Counted from the first letter of the stretch, positions 7,761 through 16,280 are shown. The stretch is 42,131 bases of DNA from Lucifugimonas sp038150225 (GCA_038150225.1 JAYQWG010000020.1:1-42131); one strand, 5' to 3'. Notes: generated by a model not told the origin, from the letters alone. Program-made: numbers and translations.

Positions 7761-9092
7761 TTGCCTAGCTTTCACGTCTGGACCGTCGGTTGCCAGATGA
7801 ACACGTCCGATTCTGAGCGGATCTCGAGCGGATTCTCCAAAATGGGATTCGAATCCTCCGACGATCCGGGAGTCGCAGATGTAGTTGTGCTCAATACATG
7901 TGTCGTTCGACAATCGGCCGAAGACACAGCGACAGGAATGCTCGGTCGGCTGGCGAAGATCAAGCAGGAATCTCCAGATCGCGTCGTCGCTGTGATGGGA
8001 TGTATGGTCGGACCTGAGCAGTCTCAGCTCAGACATCGCTTTCCTCATGTGGATGTCTGGGCACGACCTCAACAATTCGAACCTATTCTCGAACTGGCAG
8101 GAATGAGGCATGGCCTCGATCCAGAGGGATGTCTTGCAGGAGCAATCCCAGAAAATCCACACGTCGCTTCGTTCATCCCAATCGTTCACGGCTGCGACAA
8201 GTTCTGCACGTTCTGCATCATCCCTTATCGCCGAGGTAGGGAAGCCAGCAGAGACGTGGTGGACATCGTCCACGAAGCTGAAATGATGGTCCAACGCGGC
8301 GTGAAGGACATCACATTATTGGGACAGAACGTGGACTCGTTTGGTCACGACCTTCGACCAAGAGTAGATCTTGCCGATCTGGTCGAAAGAGTTCATGAAA
8401 TCTCTGGTCTCGAACGCATTCGATTCTTAACATCACATCCGAACGATATGTCAGTGCGAATCCTCGAAGCGGTTCGTGATCTTCCCAAAGTTTGCGAGAA
8501 CATCAATCTGCCGTTCCAGGCCGGTGATGACAAGATTCTCGTCGATATGAGACGCGGTTACACCAGCGGTCAGTACCTCGAAAAAGTTGATCAGGTAAAA
8601 GAGATGATTCCTGGTGTAAATCTAACCACGGACCTGATTGTTGGATTCTGTGGTGAGACTGACACCCAGTTCGAAAACTCGATGGAGATTCTCAGGCGAG
8701 TTGAGTTCGACAAAGTCCACGTTGCTGCCTACTCGAACCGTGACGGAACATTCGCTTCGAGGAAGATGCCGGATGACGTTGCCCGAGATGTGAAGAAAGC
8801 ACGATTGGCGGCAGTTGACGAACTGCAGCGACAGATTCAGAGCTGCAAGAACGCAACGCTAGAAGGCAAAATCTACGACGTTTTGGTCGAAGGTGACAAG
8901 CGTGGAAGGCTACATGGGCGTAATCGAGGCGATAAACTAATCTATTTAACGAACGTAAACGTTTCTGAGGCACCAAAAGCCGGAGAAACGGTAAACGTGC
9001 AAATCACTGCAAGTTCACCCTGGTCACTGGAAGGTGAGCTTGTTGAACAAGGCGTAAGCCAAACTGAATCAGAGAAGGTCCCGGTCGCATGA
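7761..9092 (+). CDS. miaB: tRNA-2-methylthio-N6-dimethylallyladenosine synthase MiaB
   Basis: Radical-SAM methylthiotransferase that converts i6A37 to ms2i6A37 in tRNAs reading U-starting codons. The 443-residue product has the UPF0004 domain with cluster cysteines C11 (GCQMN), C47 (NTCVVRQ) and C81 (GCM), then the radical-SAM CxxxCxxC as HGCDKFCTFC (C145, C149, C152), and ends in a TRAM domain (LVEGDKRGRLHGRNRGDKL). The NTCVVRQSAE and LGQNVDS motifs indicate MiaB rather than MtaB or RimO. The start is a TTG with little Shine-Dalgarno. Its last four bases overlap nadA (ATGA), so two 4Fe-4S enzymes are translationally coupled. Confidence 0.94.
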   Translation: MPSFHVWTVGCQMNTSDSERISSGFSKMGFESSDDPGVADVVVLNTCVVRQSAEDTATGMLGRLAKIKQESPDRVVAVMGCMVGPEQSQLRHRFPHVDVWARPQQFEPILELAGMRHGLDPEGCLAGAIPENPHVASFIPIVHGCDKFCTFCIIPYRRGREASRDVVDIVHEAEMMVQRGVKDITLLGQNVDSFGHDLRPRVDLADLVERVHEISGLERIRFLTSHPNDMSVRILEAVRDLPKVCENINLPFQAGDDKILVDMRRGYTSGQYLEKVDQVKEMIPGVNLTTDLIVGFCGETDTQFENSMEILRRVEFDKVHVAAYSNRDGTFASRKMPDDVARDVKKARLAAVDELQRQIQSCKNATLEGKIYDVLVEGDKRGRLHGRNRGDKLIYLTNVNVSEAPKAGETVNVQITASSPWSLEGELVEQGVSQTESEKVPVA

Positions 9093-10303
9093 CCACTGCA
9101 TTTACCAAGCAGACGACAATTCCGATTACCGAACTTGAGCAGTCCGCTTTCTGTCAGACCGATGGAAATCTTCGGACCAAAACCCTTGAAGAAGAGTTCA
9201 AGGCCGGCGTTCGCTGGCAAAAAGTCCCGACTAGGTACTTAAAGCTTACCCCGGATGAAATTTCCGCCGGTATTGAATATGCGCGTAACGAACTCGGTGA
9301 GAAAGTCGTTCTCCTGGGGCACCACTATCAGCGTGATGATGTGATTCAGTACGCCGATTTCACTGGCGACTCTTACAAGCTATCCAAAATGGCTGCCGAG
9401 ACAAAAGACGCTAAGTGGATTGTCTTCTGCGGTGTTCACTTCATGGCGGAAACAGCCGACATTCTCACTGCACCGGACCAAAACGTCATTCTCCCGAACA
9501 TGGCAGCCGGATGCTCGATGGCTGACATGGCAAAATCACGAGACGTTCAAGACTGCTGGGACGATATCGGATCAGTGTTGGGATCTACTGATCAGGTTAT
9601 CCCGATCACATATATGAATTCCGCTGCGGCTATCAAAGCCCACTGCGGCAAAAACAATGGCCTTGTGTGTACGTCGTCTAACGCTGACAAGGCGTTTGAT
9701 TGGGCACTCGAACGAGGCGAAAAAATCCTGTTCTTACCCGATCAACATCTTGGGCGTAATACTGCTCTCGCTAAGGGAATTTCCGAAGACGAAATGGTGC
9801 TGTGGAATCCGTTCCTGCCGTTTGGCGGATTGACCGAGGACGAGATCAAAGCGGCGAAGGTAATTCTCTGGCAGGGGCATTGCTCAGTTCACACTCGTTT
9901 CTCGGTTCAGCAAATCGAGGACGCCCGGGCAAAGAACAGTGACACGACCATCATTGTTCACCCCGAATGCTCGCAGGACGTTGTGGCGGCCGCAGATATG
10001 TACGGTTCCACCGAATTCATTCTTGAAACCGTAGCTAATGCTCCCGCCGGTACATCATGGGGAATTGGCACCGAAATCAGTATGGTCCGAAGATTGGCAG
10101 CCGAGAATCCCGACAAGGAAATATTCTGTCTCGATCCGGTAGTTTGCCCTTGCGCGACTATGTACCGAATACACCCGGCGTATGTGCTGTGGGTTCTTGA
10201 AGGCATCATGGCAGGTCTCGCGATCAACAGAATCGAAGTTGAGCCTGAGACTCGAAAGAACGCCACACTAGCTTTAGAGAGAATGCTCGAAATCGCAGGC
10301 TAG
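9089..10303 (+). CDS. nadA: quinolinate synthase NadA
   Basis: Condenses iminoaspartate with dihydroxyacetone phosphate to quinolinate, using a [4Fe-4S] cluster. At 404 residues it belongs to the longer NadA type. Candidate cluster cysteines are C142 (AGCSMAD), C294 (HPECS) and C353 or C355 (VVCPCATMYR). GHHYQRDDV, GVHFMAETA and YMNSAAAIKA are further conserved segments. The ATG overlaps the miaB stop by four bases and nadC follows after 11 bases. With nadX and nadC it completes aspartate to nicotinate mononucleotide. Confidence 0.96.
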   Translation: MTTAFTKQTTIPITELEQSAFCQTDGNLRTKTLEEEFKAGVRWQKVPTRYLKLTPDEISAGIEYARNELGEKVVLLGHHYQRDDVIQYADFTGDSYKLSKMAAETKDAKWIVFCGVHFMAETADILTAPDQNVILPNMAAGCSMADMAKSRDVQDCWDDIGSVLGSTDQVIPITYMNSAAAIKAHCGKNNGLVCTSSNADKAFDWALERGEKILFLPDQHLGRNTALAKGISEDEMVLWNPFLPFGGLTEDEIKAAKVILWQGHCSVHTRFSVQQIEDARAKNSDTTIIVHPECSQDVVAAADMYGSTEFILETVANAPAGTSWGIGTEISMVRRLAAENPDKEIFCLDPVVCPCATMYRIHPAYVLWVLEGIMAGLAINRIEVEPETRKNATLALERMLEIAG

Positions 10304-10314
10304 AAGCACACGGT

Positions 10315-11166
10315 ATGTTTCCAACTCCTGCAGAACTCGACAAGCTGATAGACCTTGCCCTGGCAGAAGACGCGGCCAGCGCTGATGTAACGACCAACTC
10401 GATAATTCCACCACATTTGCTTGCCACAGCATCAGTTGTCGTCAAGGAAGATGGGATCGTGTCAGGAATTGCGGTTGCCGAAGCCGCGTTCAAACGAGTC
10501 GACCCCAATTTGAAGTTTTCCAGGAAACTCCTCGATGGAGACTCAGTGGAAGCTGGAACCGCTGTTGCGACAGTTTCAGGTTCAATGGGTTCAATACTGA
10601 CTGCTGAGCGAACTGCATTGAATTTCATGCAGCGCATGAGCGGAATAGCTTCTCTTACTCGTCAGTATGTGGATGCAGTAGAAGGCACCACCGCATCGAT
10701 CACAGATACTCGTAAGACCGTCCCGGGTCTTCGTCTTCTCGATAAGTACGCGGTGACAACCGGTGGCGGCAGAAATCATCGACTAAATCTTGCTGACGGA
10801 GTGCTAATAAAAGATAACCACCTCGCCGCGTTGCAAGAAGAAGGCTTCACGCTCGCACAGGTCATCAAACAGGCGAGAGCCAAGGCGCCTCATACGGTCA
10901 AAATTGAGGTCGAAGTCGAGTCGGAAGACGCAGCGCTGGCTGCCGCTGATGCAGGTGCGGATATCGTGATGCTCGACAACATGGACGCTGAGACAATGCG
11001 GCGAATCGTTGACAAGATAGCGATGAAGTGCACGGTGGAAGCCTCTGGCGGAATCAACCTCGAGTCCGTTCGAGATGCTGCACGAGCAGGTGTCGACATT
11101 ATCTCTATCGGCGCGCTCACGCATTCACCACCAGCCCTGGACATCTCGCTGGATTATTCGCGGTAA
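10315..11166 (+). CDS. nadC: nicotinate-nucleotide pyrophosphorylase, carboxylating
   Basis: Quinolinate phosphoribosyltransferase of 283 residues, converting quinolinate and PRPP to nicotinate mononucleotide, CO2 and pyrophosphate. Family motifs in order are LAEDAASADVTT, the ERTALNFMQRMSGIAS helix, ITDTRKTVPGLRLLDKYAV, GGGRNHRLNLADGVLIKDNH, KIEVEVES, DIVMLDNM and VEASGGIN. The length is typical. It is the last gene of miaB-nadA-nadC and meets the convergent dtd stop 15 bases later with no obvious terminator between them. Confidence 0.97.
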   Translation: MFPTPAELDKLIDLALAEDAASADVTTNSIIPPHLLATASVVVKEDGIVSGIAVAEAAFKRVDPNLKFSRKLLDGDSVEAGTAVATVSGSMGSILTAERTALNFMQRMSGIASLTRQYVDAVEGTTASITDTRKTVPGLRLLDKYAVTTGGGRNHRLNLADGVLIKDNHLAALQEEGFTLAQVIKQARAKAPHTVKIEVEVESEDAALAAADAGADIVMLDNMDAETMRRIVDKIAMKCTVEASGGINLESVRDAARAGVDIISIGALTHSPPALDISLDYSR

Positions 11167-11181
11167 GAGAGCTTTGAGAGG

Positions 11182-11652
11182 TTAGCCGCGACGGGGCGTG
11201 AGTCGATCCGCTGAATCTAGTGTGATAGTCACCGGACCTGCGTTCTCAATCAGCACGTTCATTGACGCGCCGAAAACTCCGATCTCGACCTTCAATCCAT
11301 GTTGCTTGAACGCCGTGACGACCTCGTCGAATATCGGTTCAGCCTGCTCTGGTCGGGCGGCATCGGTAAATCCCGGCCTTCTTCCTTTTCGCGTCGATGC
11401 ATAGAGCGTGAACTGGCTGATGAGCAGTAGTTCACCACCAATGTCGAGTAGAGACTGATCGAAGCCTGAGTCACCGTCTTCTGCCGGGAAGATGCGCATG
11501 TTTGTCGTTTTGTCGATGATGTACTTCAAATCTTCAGAGGTGTCGTCGTGAGTGATCCCGACGAGAAGGCAAAGTCCACGACCAATCGAACCAACAATTG
11601 ATCCATTGACTGAGACACTGGCTGAATTTACCCGTTGAATAACGGTGCGCAT
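11182..11652 (-). CDS. dtd: D-aminoacyl-tRNA deacylase
   Basis: Removes D-amino acids wrongly loaded onto tRNA. The 156-residue product starts MRTVIQRVNSASVSV and carries the diagnostic LLISQFTLYASTRKGRRPGF segment (about residues 76-95). The C-terminal gatekeeper motif reads NVLIENAGPVTI; the usual form is N-D-G-PVT, so Asp-Gly is replaced by Ala-Gly. It follows the FmdB-type gene by 13 bases on the same strand, probably in one transcript. Confidence 0.94.
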   Translation of the reverse strand: MRTVIQRVNSASVSVNGSIVGSIGRGLCLLVGITHDDTSEDLKYIIDKTTNMRIFPAEDGDSGFDQSLLDIGGELLLISQFTLYASTRKGRRPGFTDAARPEQAEPIFDEVVTAFKQHGLKVEIGVFGASMNVLIENAGPVTITLDSADRLTPRRG

Positions 11653-11665
11653 TTATCTGAGAAGA

Positions 11666-12016
11666 TTAGTGAGTGTGGCTGCCAGCACCATGAGAGTGCG
11701 AATGCCCACCGCCGTGCGAATGCGAGTGCCCGCTGGAAGAACCGGAATCACTTGACGACGAACTGTCGCTACCGCTGTCTGAAGATGACTCGGAATTCGA
11801 AGATGAGCTCTTGGATGGAGTCGATGTCGAACTCGATCCCGATCCGTAGTCGGTTGTATAGAAACCTGATCCCTTGTAGATGACAGTCGGGGCGGTAATC
11901 TGGCGAGAAGAAGCGCTACCGCATCTCGGACAATCCGCTCCAGGTTCGTCTTTGAATCCCTGGATCAACTCGAACACGTGTCCGTTCTCATCACACTTGT
12001 ATACGTAGGTAGGCAT
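11666..12016 (-). CDS. FmdB-type zinc-ribbon protein with Ser/His-rich tail
   Basis: Small protein of 116 residues whose first 40 match the FmdB/CxxC zinc-ribbon family (MPTYVYKCDENGHVFE, then DCPRCGS). The first knuckle normally reads CxxCG; here it is C8-D-E-N11-G, so one of four zinc ligands is lost while C29 and C32 remain. H13 might substitute. After residue 60 the chain is low complexity: a serine/aspartate run, then GHSHSHGGGHSHSHGAGSHTH-like repeats with seven histidines in the last 21 residues, resembling the metal-binding tails of nickel or zinc chaperones. The role is unknown; family members are annotated as regulators on thin evidence. A terminator-like hairpin ends about 10 bases before its start codon. 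Confidence 0.85.
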   Translation of the reverse strand: MPTYVYKCDENGHVFELIQGFKDEPGADCPRCGSASSRQITAPTVIYKGSGFYTTDYGSGSSSTSTPSKSSSSNSESSSDSGSDSSSSSDSGSSSGHSHSHGGGHSHSHGAGSHTH

Positions 12017-12026
12017 TCTTCACCGC

Positions 12027-12055
12027 AAACAAAAGCGAGTGCTGTGCGCACTCGC
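12027..12055 (-). terminator. rho-independent terminator after the pur-HAD operon
   Basis: GCGAGTGC (12035-12042) and GCACTCGC (12048-12055) form a perfect 8-base stem with a 5-base loop. On the minus strand it is followed by TTTTGTTT (12034-12027). It lies 28 bases past the HAD gene stop and only about 10 bases before the FmdB-type start codon, so it could also act as an attenuator of that gene. Confidence 0.8.
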
Positions 12056-12083
12056 GTGTTTCTTTAGTTCAACTTAACCAATT

Positions 12084-12941
12084 TTATACGAGAGACTCGA
12101 TCAAGTAATCAGGAGTCATCTCGTTATCGACATCTTTGAACTGATCTGGCAGGGTCCTTCGGTTGATTCCGGTGGTAACAACCGCACTTTTCAAATACAT
12201 TTTGTTGGCACCGAGGACATCCGTTTCGAGTTGGTCACCGACCATCAAGAGATTGCTTGACCCTGCACGATCAATCGCTTCTTCAAATATCGTTGGAAAT
12301 GGTTTTCCGAGCTTCGCTGCTTTGAGAACGGGGTGATCTCCGTGCAGGCGAAATAGTGCCTGTTCCAAAACATCGATAAACGCCGCTGCACCGAAACCGT
12401 ACTCGCCGGGTCCGTTCGGGTATATGAAATCGGGATTCGGAACTACGAGATTGATGGGGCTGCTTTGCTGGTATCTCCGGCTAATTAGTCCAAGTAGATC
12501 ACCGAGGGTCGATTCCCAGTCATGAGGCCCGCTGTGACCGAGTACAACTACGTCAGGCTCATACCCACTTGATTGGTCGATTAATTCCCCGCCAGCCTGC
12601 CGCACATAATCCGCCGAATCTTCGGTCCCGAGGACGAGTGTTGGTTTACCATCTAATTTGTGTTCGGCGAAATAGCGGACGAGTAAACCACCTGAATTGA
12701 TGATCTTTTCAGCGGGAATCTTGAAGCCCTGCTCACGAAACGTGTCCACCCGCGCCTTGATCGATTTCGAGGCATCGTTTGTGACTACGAAATAACTCTT
12801 GCCAATCGAGTCAAGGTGATTCAGCAACTTGGGAGCACCAGGAAGCGCATCAACCCCGTCTACGAGCACTCCGAATGAATCGAAGAGAAGCGCGTCGAAT
12901 TCAGGCGCAAGATCCTGTAACGATGCTGTCGAAGGGATCAA
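12084..12941 (-). CDS. HAD-IIA (NagD-like) phosphatase with altered motif I
   Basis: HAD-superfamily protein of 285 residues with the class IIA cap. Motif I reads LLFDSFGVLVDG: nucleophile D21 is present but the second Asp of DxDG(V/T), normally the general acid/base, is F23. Motif II is FVVTNDAS, the motif III lysine lies in KLGKPFPTIFEEA, and motif IV is intact as MVGDQLETD. Related subgroups with an aromatic residue at this position (DxWG) exist, so reduced or altered catalysis is possible rather than certain. NagD-like members dephosphorylate nucleotides and sugar phosphates. It starts (TTG) 3 bases after the purL stop, implying co-translation with purine synthesis. A terminator follows. 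Confidence 0.85.
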   Translation of the reverse strand: MIPSTASLQDLAPEFDALLFDSFGVLVDGVDALPGAPKLLNHLDSIGKSYFVVTNDASKSIKARVDTFREQGFKIPAEKIINSGGLLVRYFAEHKLDGKPTLVLGTEDSADYVRQAGGELIDQSSGYEPDVVVLGHSGPHDWESTLGDLLGLISRRYQQSSPINLVVPNPDFIYPNGPGEYGFGAAAFIDVLEQALFRLHGDHPVLKAAKLGKPFPTIFEEAIDRAGSSNLLMVGDQLETDVLGANKMYLKSAVVTTGINRRTLPDQFKDVDNEMTPDYLIESLV

Positions 12942-12944
12942 CGG

Positions 12945-15152
12945 TTAGTCAGACACAGCTTTTGTGAAGCCGTTTTTCCAGGCGTCATCAATCTCAGCCA
13001 GTGGTAGTTGGACTACGTCATCAATGGACAGCTCACCACCACCAACGGTTCCCAGTACCTTCATTGGCACGCTCTTCGACTCAGCCATTTGGCTGAGTTC
13101 GCCGAGGTTGGCTTCCGGTAGGCTGACAACGATTCGCGACTGAGATTCACCGAACAATGCAGCGTCCCAGCGATCACCTACGGTGAGGGAGATACTTGCG
13201 CCCTTCCCGCCGATGATCGCGCACTCAGCAATTGCAATCGCCAGTCCACCATCCGACACGTCATGAGCAGACGAAAGCAGTTCACTCGAAATTGCATCTC
13301 GGCAGACAGACTGCACATTGAGTTCTAGATCGATATCTATCGTCGGCTGACCAGCAATAGTGTCATGCTTGAAATCCAGGTACTCGCTACCGGCAAGGCC
13401 CTCCACGTTGTCCCAATCGTCAGCTCCGAGCAAAACAATCATGTCACTTTCGTTCTTGAAGCCGACGGTTGAGTGTTTCTCAACGTCTTCGAGGATGCCA
13501 AGTGAACCAATGATAGGTGTGGGGAATATCGCTGTGCCAGCTGACTCGTTGTAAAGGCTGGCGTTTCCACTAACAATCGGGATGCCAAATGCGTCTGCTG
13601 CTTCTCGCATACCCGCAATCGACTCGTTGAGCTGGAACTGAACATCCGGCGTTTCTGGGTTACCAAAGTTGAGACCGTCCGTAAGTGCAACCGGTTCTGC
13701 ACCTGTCACCGCGATGTTTCGGCAAGCCTCAGCCACAGCGATGATTGTTCCGATCTTAGGGTCTAAGTAACAGATGCGACCGTTACAGTCTGTCGAGACA
13801 GCGATTCCACGTTTCAAACCCTTGAGTCGCAAAACCGCTGCGTCACCACCGGGCTCAACCACTGTGTTAATTTGAACGTGGTAGTCGTACTGTCGGTAGA
13901 TCGGGAATCGCGATGCGATATTGGGCGCTGATAGCAGTTGAAGAAGGACCTCTCCTGCCGACTCTGAAGGCACGGGGACTTCAGAAAGGTCCTTGTCCTG
14001 TAATGCTGTAAGCCAATCGGGTTTTGGAGCGGAGAATGTGTACTCAGGAGCGTCAGTGAGAGTAACTACTGGCGTTGAGCTTACCTGTGATCCTTCATGG
14101 AAAATCCTGACGTTCTCGCCAAGTTCGAAGGTGCCGATTACGGACGCATCGAGGTCCCATCGGTCGAATAATTCGAACACCTTGTCTTCGTGTCCTGGAG
14201 TGACCGCAAGCAGCATTCTTTCCTGAGATTCTGAGAGCATCACTTCATACGGAGTCATCCCTTCTTCGCGGCGAGGGACTGCATCAATGTCGATCTTGAG
14301 TCCCATTCCAGAACGCTCAGCCATTTCTATGGCTGCCGACGTAATTCCGGCGGCACCGCAGTCCTGCAAGCCCACGACTCCGGGAATATCCAGTGCTTCG
14401 ATACAAGCTTCGATCAGCACTTTTTCCAGGAACGGGTTGCCGACTTGGACCGCAGATCGCATTTCTGCCTGCTCTTCAAATGTACGAGAGGCAAGACCAG
14501 ACGCACCGTGAATTCCATCACGTCCAGTGTCTGCACCAACGAGCATTAGGAGATCGCCAGGCTCTTTGGCAGATGCACTTGCCATCTTGCCGTCTTCGAT
14601 GAGGCCAACGCACATTGCATTAACCAACGGATTGCCCTTGTAGCTGTCGGAGAAAAATATCTCTCCACCGACATCGGGGATACCAATGCAGTTGCCGTAC
14701 GATGAAATCCCGCCGATCACCCCGTTGATAAGGTAACGCGTTCGAGCGTCTTGTGGCTGACCGAATCGCAGTGAGTTGAGCAGGGCAATAGGTCGAGCGC
14801 CCATGGCAAATATGTCTCGAATGATCCCGCCGACACCGGTGGCCGCTCCCTCAAAAGGTTCGACAGCGGATGGGTGGTTATGTGACTCAATTTTCATCGC
14901 TACTGCCAAACCGTCACCTAGATCGATCACACCAGCATTTTCCGCTCCAGGCGCAACCAACAACCGGTCCGATGCTGAAGGCAAAGTCCGAAGTAGTGCT
15001 TTCGTGTGCTTGTAGCCGCAGTGTTCAGACCACAGTGCCCCGAAAAGCCCAAGCTCCAACGGTTCTGGATCGCGACCTAGTCGATCGACAATAGCCTCGT
15101 ACTCAGATCTGCTAAGGGCGATTTCGTCGAGGGTTTCCTGGGTTACTGGCAT
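12945..15152 (-). CDS. purL: phosphoribosylformylglycinamidine synthase, small PurL subunit
   Basis: ATP-dependent enzyme of de novo purine synthesis turning FGAR into FGAM, with ammonia from PurQ. The 735-residue length is that of small PurL (about 720-750), not the 1300-residue fused form. Conserved segments include the N-terminal GALWSEHCGYKHTK, AMKIESHNHPSAVEPFEGAATG, RFGQP near residue 125, YGNCIGIPDVGGE, the second-half NFGNPE, SGNASLYNE and the C-terminal AHDVSDGGLAIAIAEC. It needs PurQ (next gene upstream) and PurS. No PurS gene of about 80 codons is seen nearby. Confidence 0.97.
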   Translation of the reverse strand: MPVTQETLDEIALSRSEYEAIVDRLGRDPEPLELGLFGALWSEHCGYKHTKALLRTLPSASDRLLVAPGAENAGVIDLGDGLAVAMKIESHNHPSAVEPFEGAATGVGGIIRDIFAMGARPIALLNSLRFGQPQDARTRYLINGVIGGISSYGNCIGIPDVGGEIFFSDSYKGNPLVNAMCVGLIEDGKMASASAKEPGDLLMLVGADTGRDGIHGASGLASRTFEEQAEMRSAVQVGNPFLEKVLIEACIEALDIPGVVGLQDCGAAGITSAAIEMAERSGMGLKIDIDAVPRREEGMTPYEVMLSESQERMLLAVTPGHEDKVFELFDRWDLDASVIGTFELGENVRIFHEGSQVSSTPVVTLTDAPEYTFSAPKPDWLTALQDKDLSEVPVPSESAGEVLLQLLSAPNIASRFPIYRQYDYHVQINTVVEPGGDAAVLRLKGLKRGIAVSTDCNGRICYLDPKIGTIIAVAEACRNIAVTGAEPVALTDGLNFGNPETPDVQFQLNESIAGMREAADAFGIPIVSGNASLYNESAGTAIFPTPIIGSLGILEDVEKHSTVGFKNESDMIVLLGADDWDNVEGLAGSEYLDFKHDTIAGQPTIDIDLELNVQSVCRDAISSELLSSAHDVSDGGLAIAIAECAIIGGKGASISLTVGDRWDAALFGESQSRIVVSLPEANLGELSQMAESKSVPMKVLGTVGGGELSIDDVVQLPLAEIDDAWKNGFTKAVSD

Positions 15153-15191
15153 GTGGAGTGATCTCGTGGAACGGAATAACTAAACGGGTGT

Positions 15192-15893
15192 TTATGCAGT
15201 AGCTGTCGCAAGTGAATCGATCATCGAGCTGAAAATGACGTTCCCGTCATCACCGCCGATCAACGCCTCGCACGCTTTTTCAGGGTGAGGCATCATCCCG
15301 AGAACATTTCCACGTTCATTGATGATGCCGGCAATATTGTTGATCGATCCGTTGGGATTGACTTCTTCTGTGACATTGCCAGAGGCATCGGCATAACGGA
15401 ACACAACCTGTCCGTTACCCTCAAGTCGTTCGATCGTAGCTGCGTCGGTCTGATAGTTGCCTTCGCCGTGCGACATTGGAATGTGCAGAGTATCTCCAAC
15501 TTTTGCGCGGGAAGTGAAGTTGGTGGAGTCGTTTTCAACTCTGAGATCGGTCCAGATGCACCTGAACTCCAAGTGGTCGTTTCGCATCAGCACACCGGGT
15601 AGAAGTCCGGATTCACAGAGGACCTGGAAGCCGTTGCAAATGCCGATGACTGGGCCACCTGCGTCCGCATAGTCCTTCACCGCGTCCATGACCGGTGAAA
15701 ACTGGGCGATGGCGCCTGAGCGCAGATAATCACCGTAAGAAAATCCTCCGGGCAGAACTATTGCGTCGAAGCCGCTTAATTCTGTTTCGCCGTGCCATAC
15801 ATACTCGGCGTCTTGCCCCAGTACGGATGACAGCGCATGAAACGTGTCTTTTTCGCTCCATGTTCCGGGAAATACAACGATTCCAAATTTCAA
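15192..15893 (-). CDS. purQ: phosphoribosylformylglycinamidine synthase, glutaminase subunit
   Basis: Class I glutamine amidotransferase of 233 residues that supplies ammonia to PurL. The triad is visible: C86 in GICNGFQ, H203 and E205 in MMPHPEKA. LPGGFSYGDYLRSGAIA and SHGEGNY are further family signatures. The start is TTG at 15893 with GGAG 7 bases upstream; no ATG lies near. It is first in purQ-purL-HAD, 39 bases before purL. The usual upstream partner purS is missing; instead the rpsU terminator lies about 130 bases upstream. Confidence 0.96.
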   Translation of the reverse strand: MKFGIVVFPGTWSEKDTFHALSSVLGQDAEYVWHGETELSGFDAIVLPGGFSYGDYLRSGAIAQFSPVMDAVKDYADAGGPVIGICNGFQVLCESGLLPGVLMRNDHLEFRCIWTDLRVENDSTNFTSRAKVGDTLHIPMSHGEGNYQTDAATIERLEGNGQVVFRYADASGNVTEEVNPNGSINNIAGIINERGNVLGMMPHPEKACEALIGGDDGNVIFSSMIDSLATATA

Positions 15894-16020
15894 GGTGCGT
15901 CTCCGGCAGACAGCTTGTGAAAACCAACCCGACCATTGTCGCCTGCCCCACGTAGAAAATCACTGAAATTTTGAAGAAATATTTCCGACCATTTTTGCCG
16001 AAGAATTCTGAAGTTGGGTT

Positions 16021-16049
16021 AAACAAAAACACCTCGGCGAATCCGAGGT
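16021..16049 (-). terminator. rho-independent terminator of rpsU
   Basis: ACCTCGG (16031-16037) and CCGAGGT (16043-16049) pair around a 5-base loop. On the minus strand the stem is followed by GTTTTTGTTT. It lies 37 bases past the rpsU stop and separates rpsU from the purQ operon. The remaining 127 bases to purQ hold no promoter that I can name with confidence. Confidence 0.8.
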
Positions 16050-16085
16050 ATTTTCAGGTTAGGTGACCAGCAAAGCGGTCAAGAA

Positions 16086-16280
16086 CTACGTGTTCTTGAG
16101 GGTTGACTTGACGCTCTTTCGGCGCTTTGCAGCCGCAGTCTTCTTGCGAATGATGCTGGGCGACTCGAAGTGCTGTCTTCGTCGTGCTTCGGAGATGATC
16201 GACTCCTGCTGTACCCGCTTTGTGAAGCGGCGGAGGAACCCTTCGAAACTCTCACCTTCGTTGATTCTTAGTTCTACCAA
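16086..16280 (-). CDS. rpsU: 30S ribosomal protein S21
   Basis: Ribosomal protein bS21 of 64 residues, opening MVELRINEGESFEGFLRRFTK, followed by basic helices (EARRRQHFESPSIIRKKTAAAKRRK). bS21 sits on the 30S platform near the anti-Shine-Dalgarno and helps start translation. It appears monocistronic: its own promoter lies upstream (16354-16383) and a hairpin terminator follows. Confidence 0.95.
   Translation of the reverse strand: MVELRINEGESFEGFLRRFTKRVQQESIISEARRRQHFESPSIIRKKTAAAKRRKSVKSTLKNT

Noticed and set aside
7695..8294. Minus-strand open frame of 199 codons opposite the miaB start
   Set aside because: It overlaps the MiaB cysteine motifs on the other strand and resembles no family.
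11666..11760. Repeats in the DNA encoding the FmdB tail, checked as a possible CRISPR or tandem-repeat array
   Set aside because: They follow codon-level His/Ser/Gly repetition in a coding frame and have no fixed-length repeat and spacer pattern.
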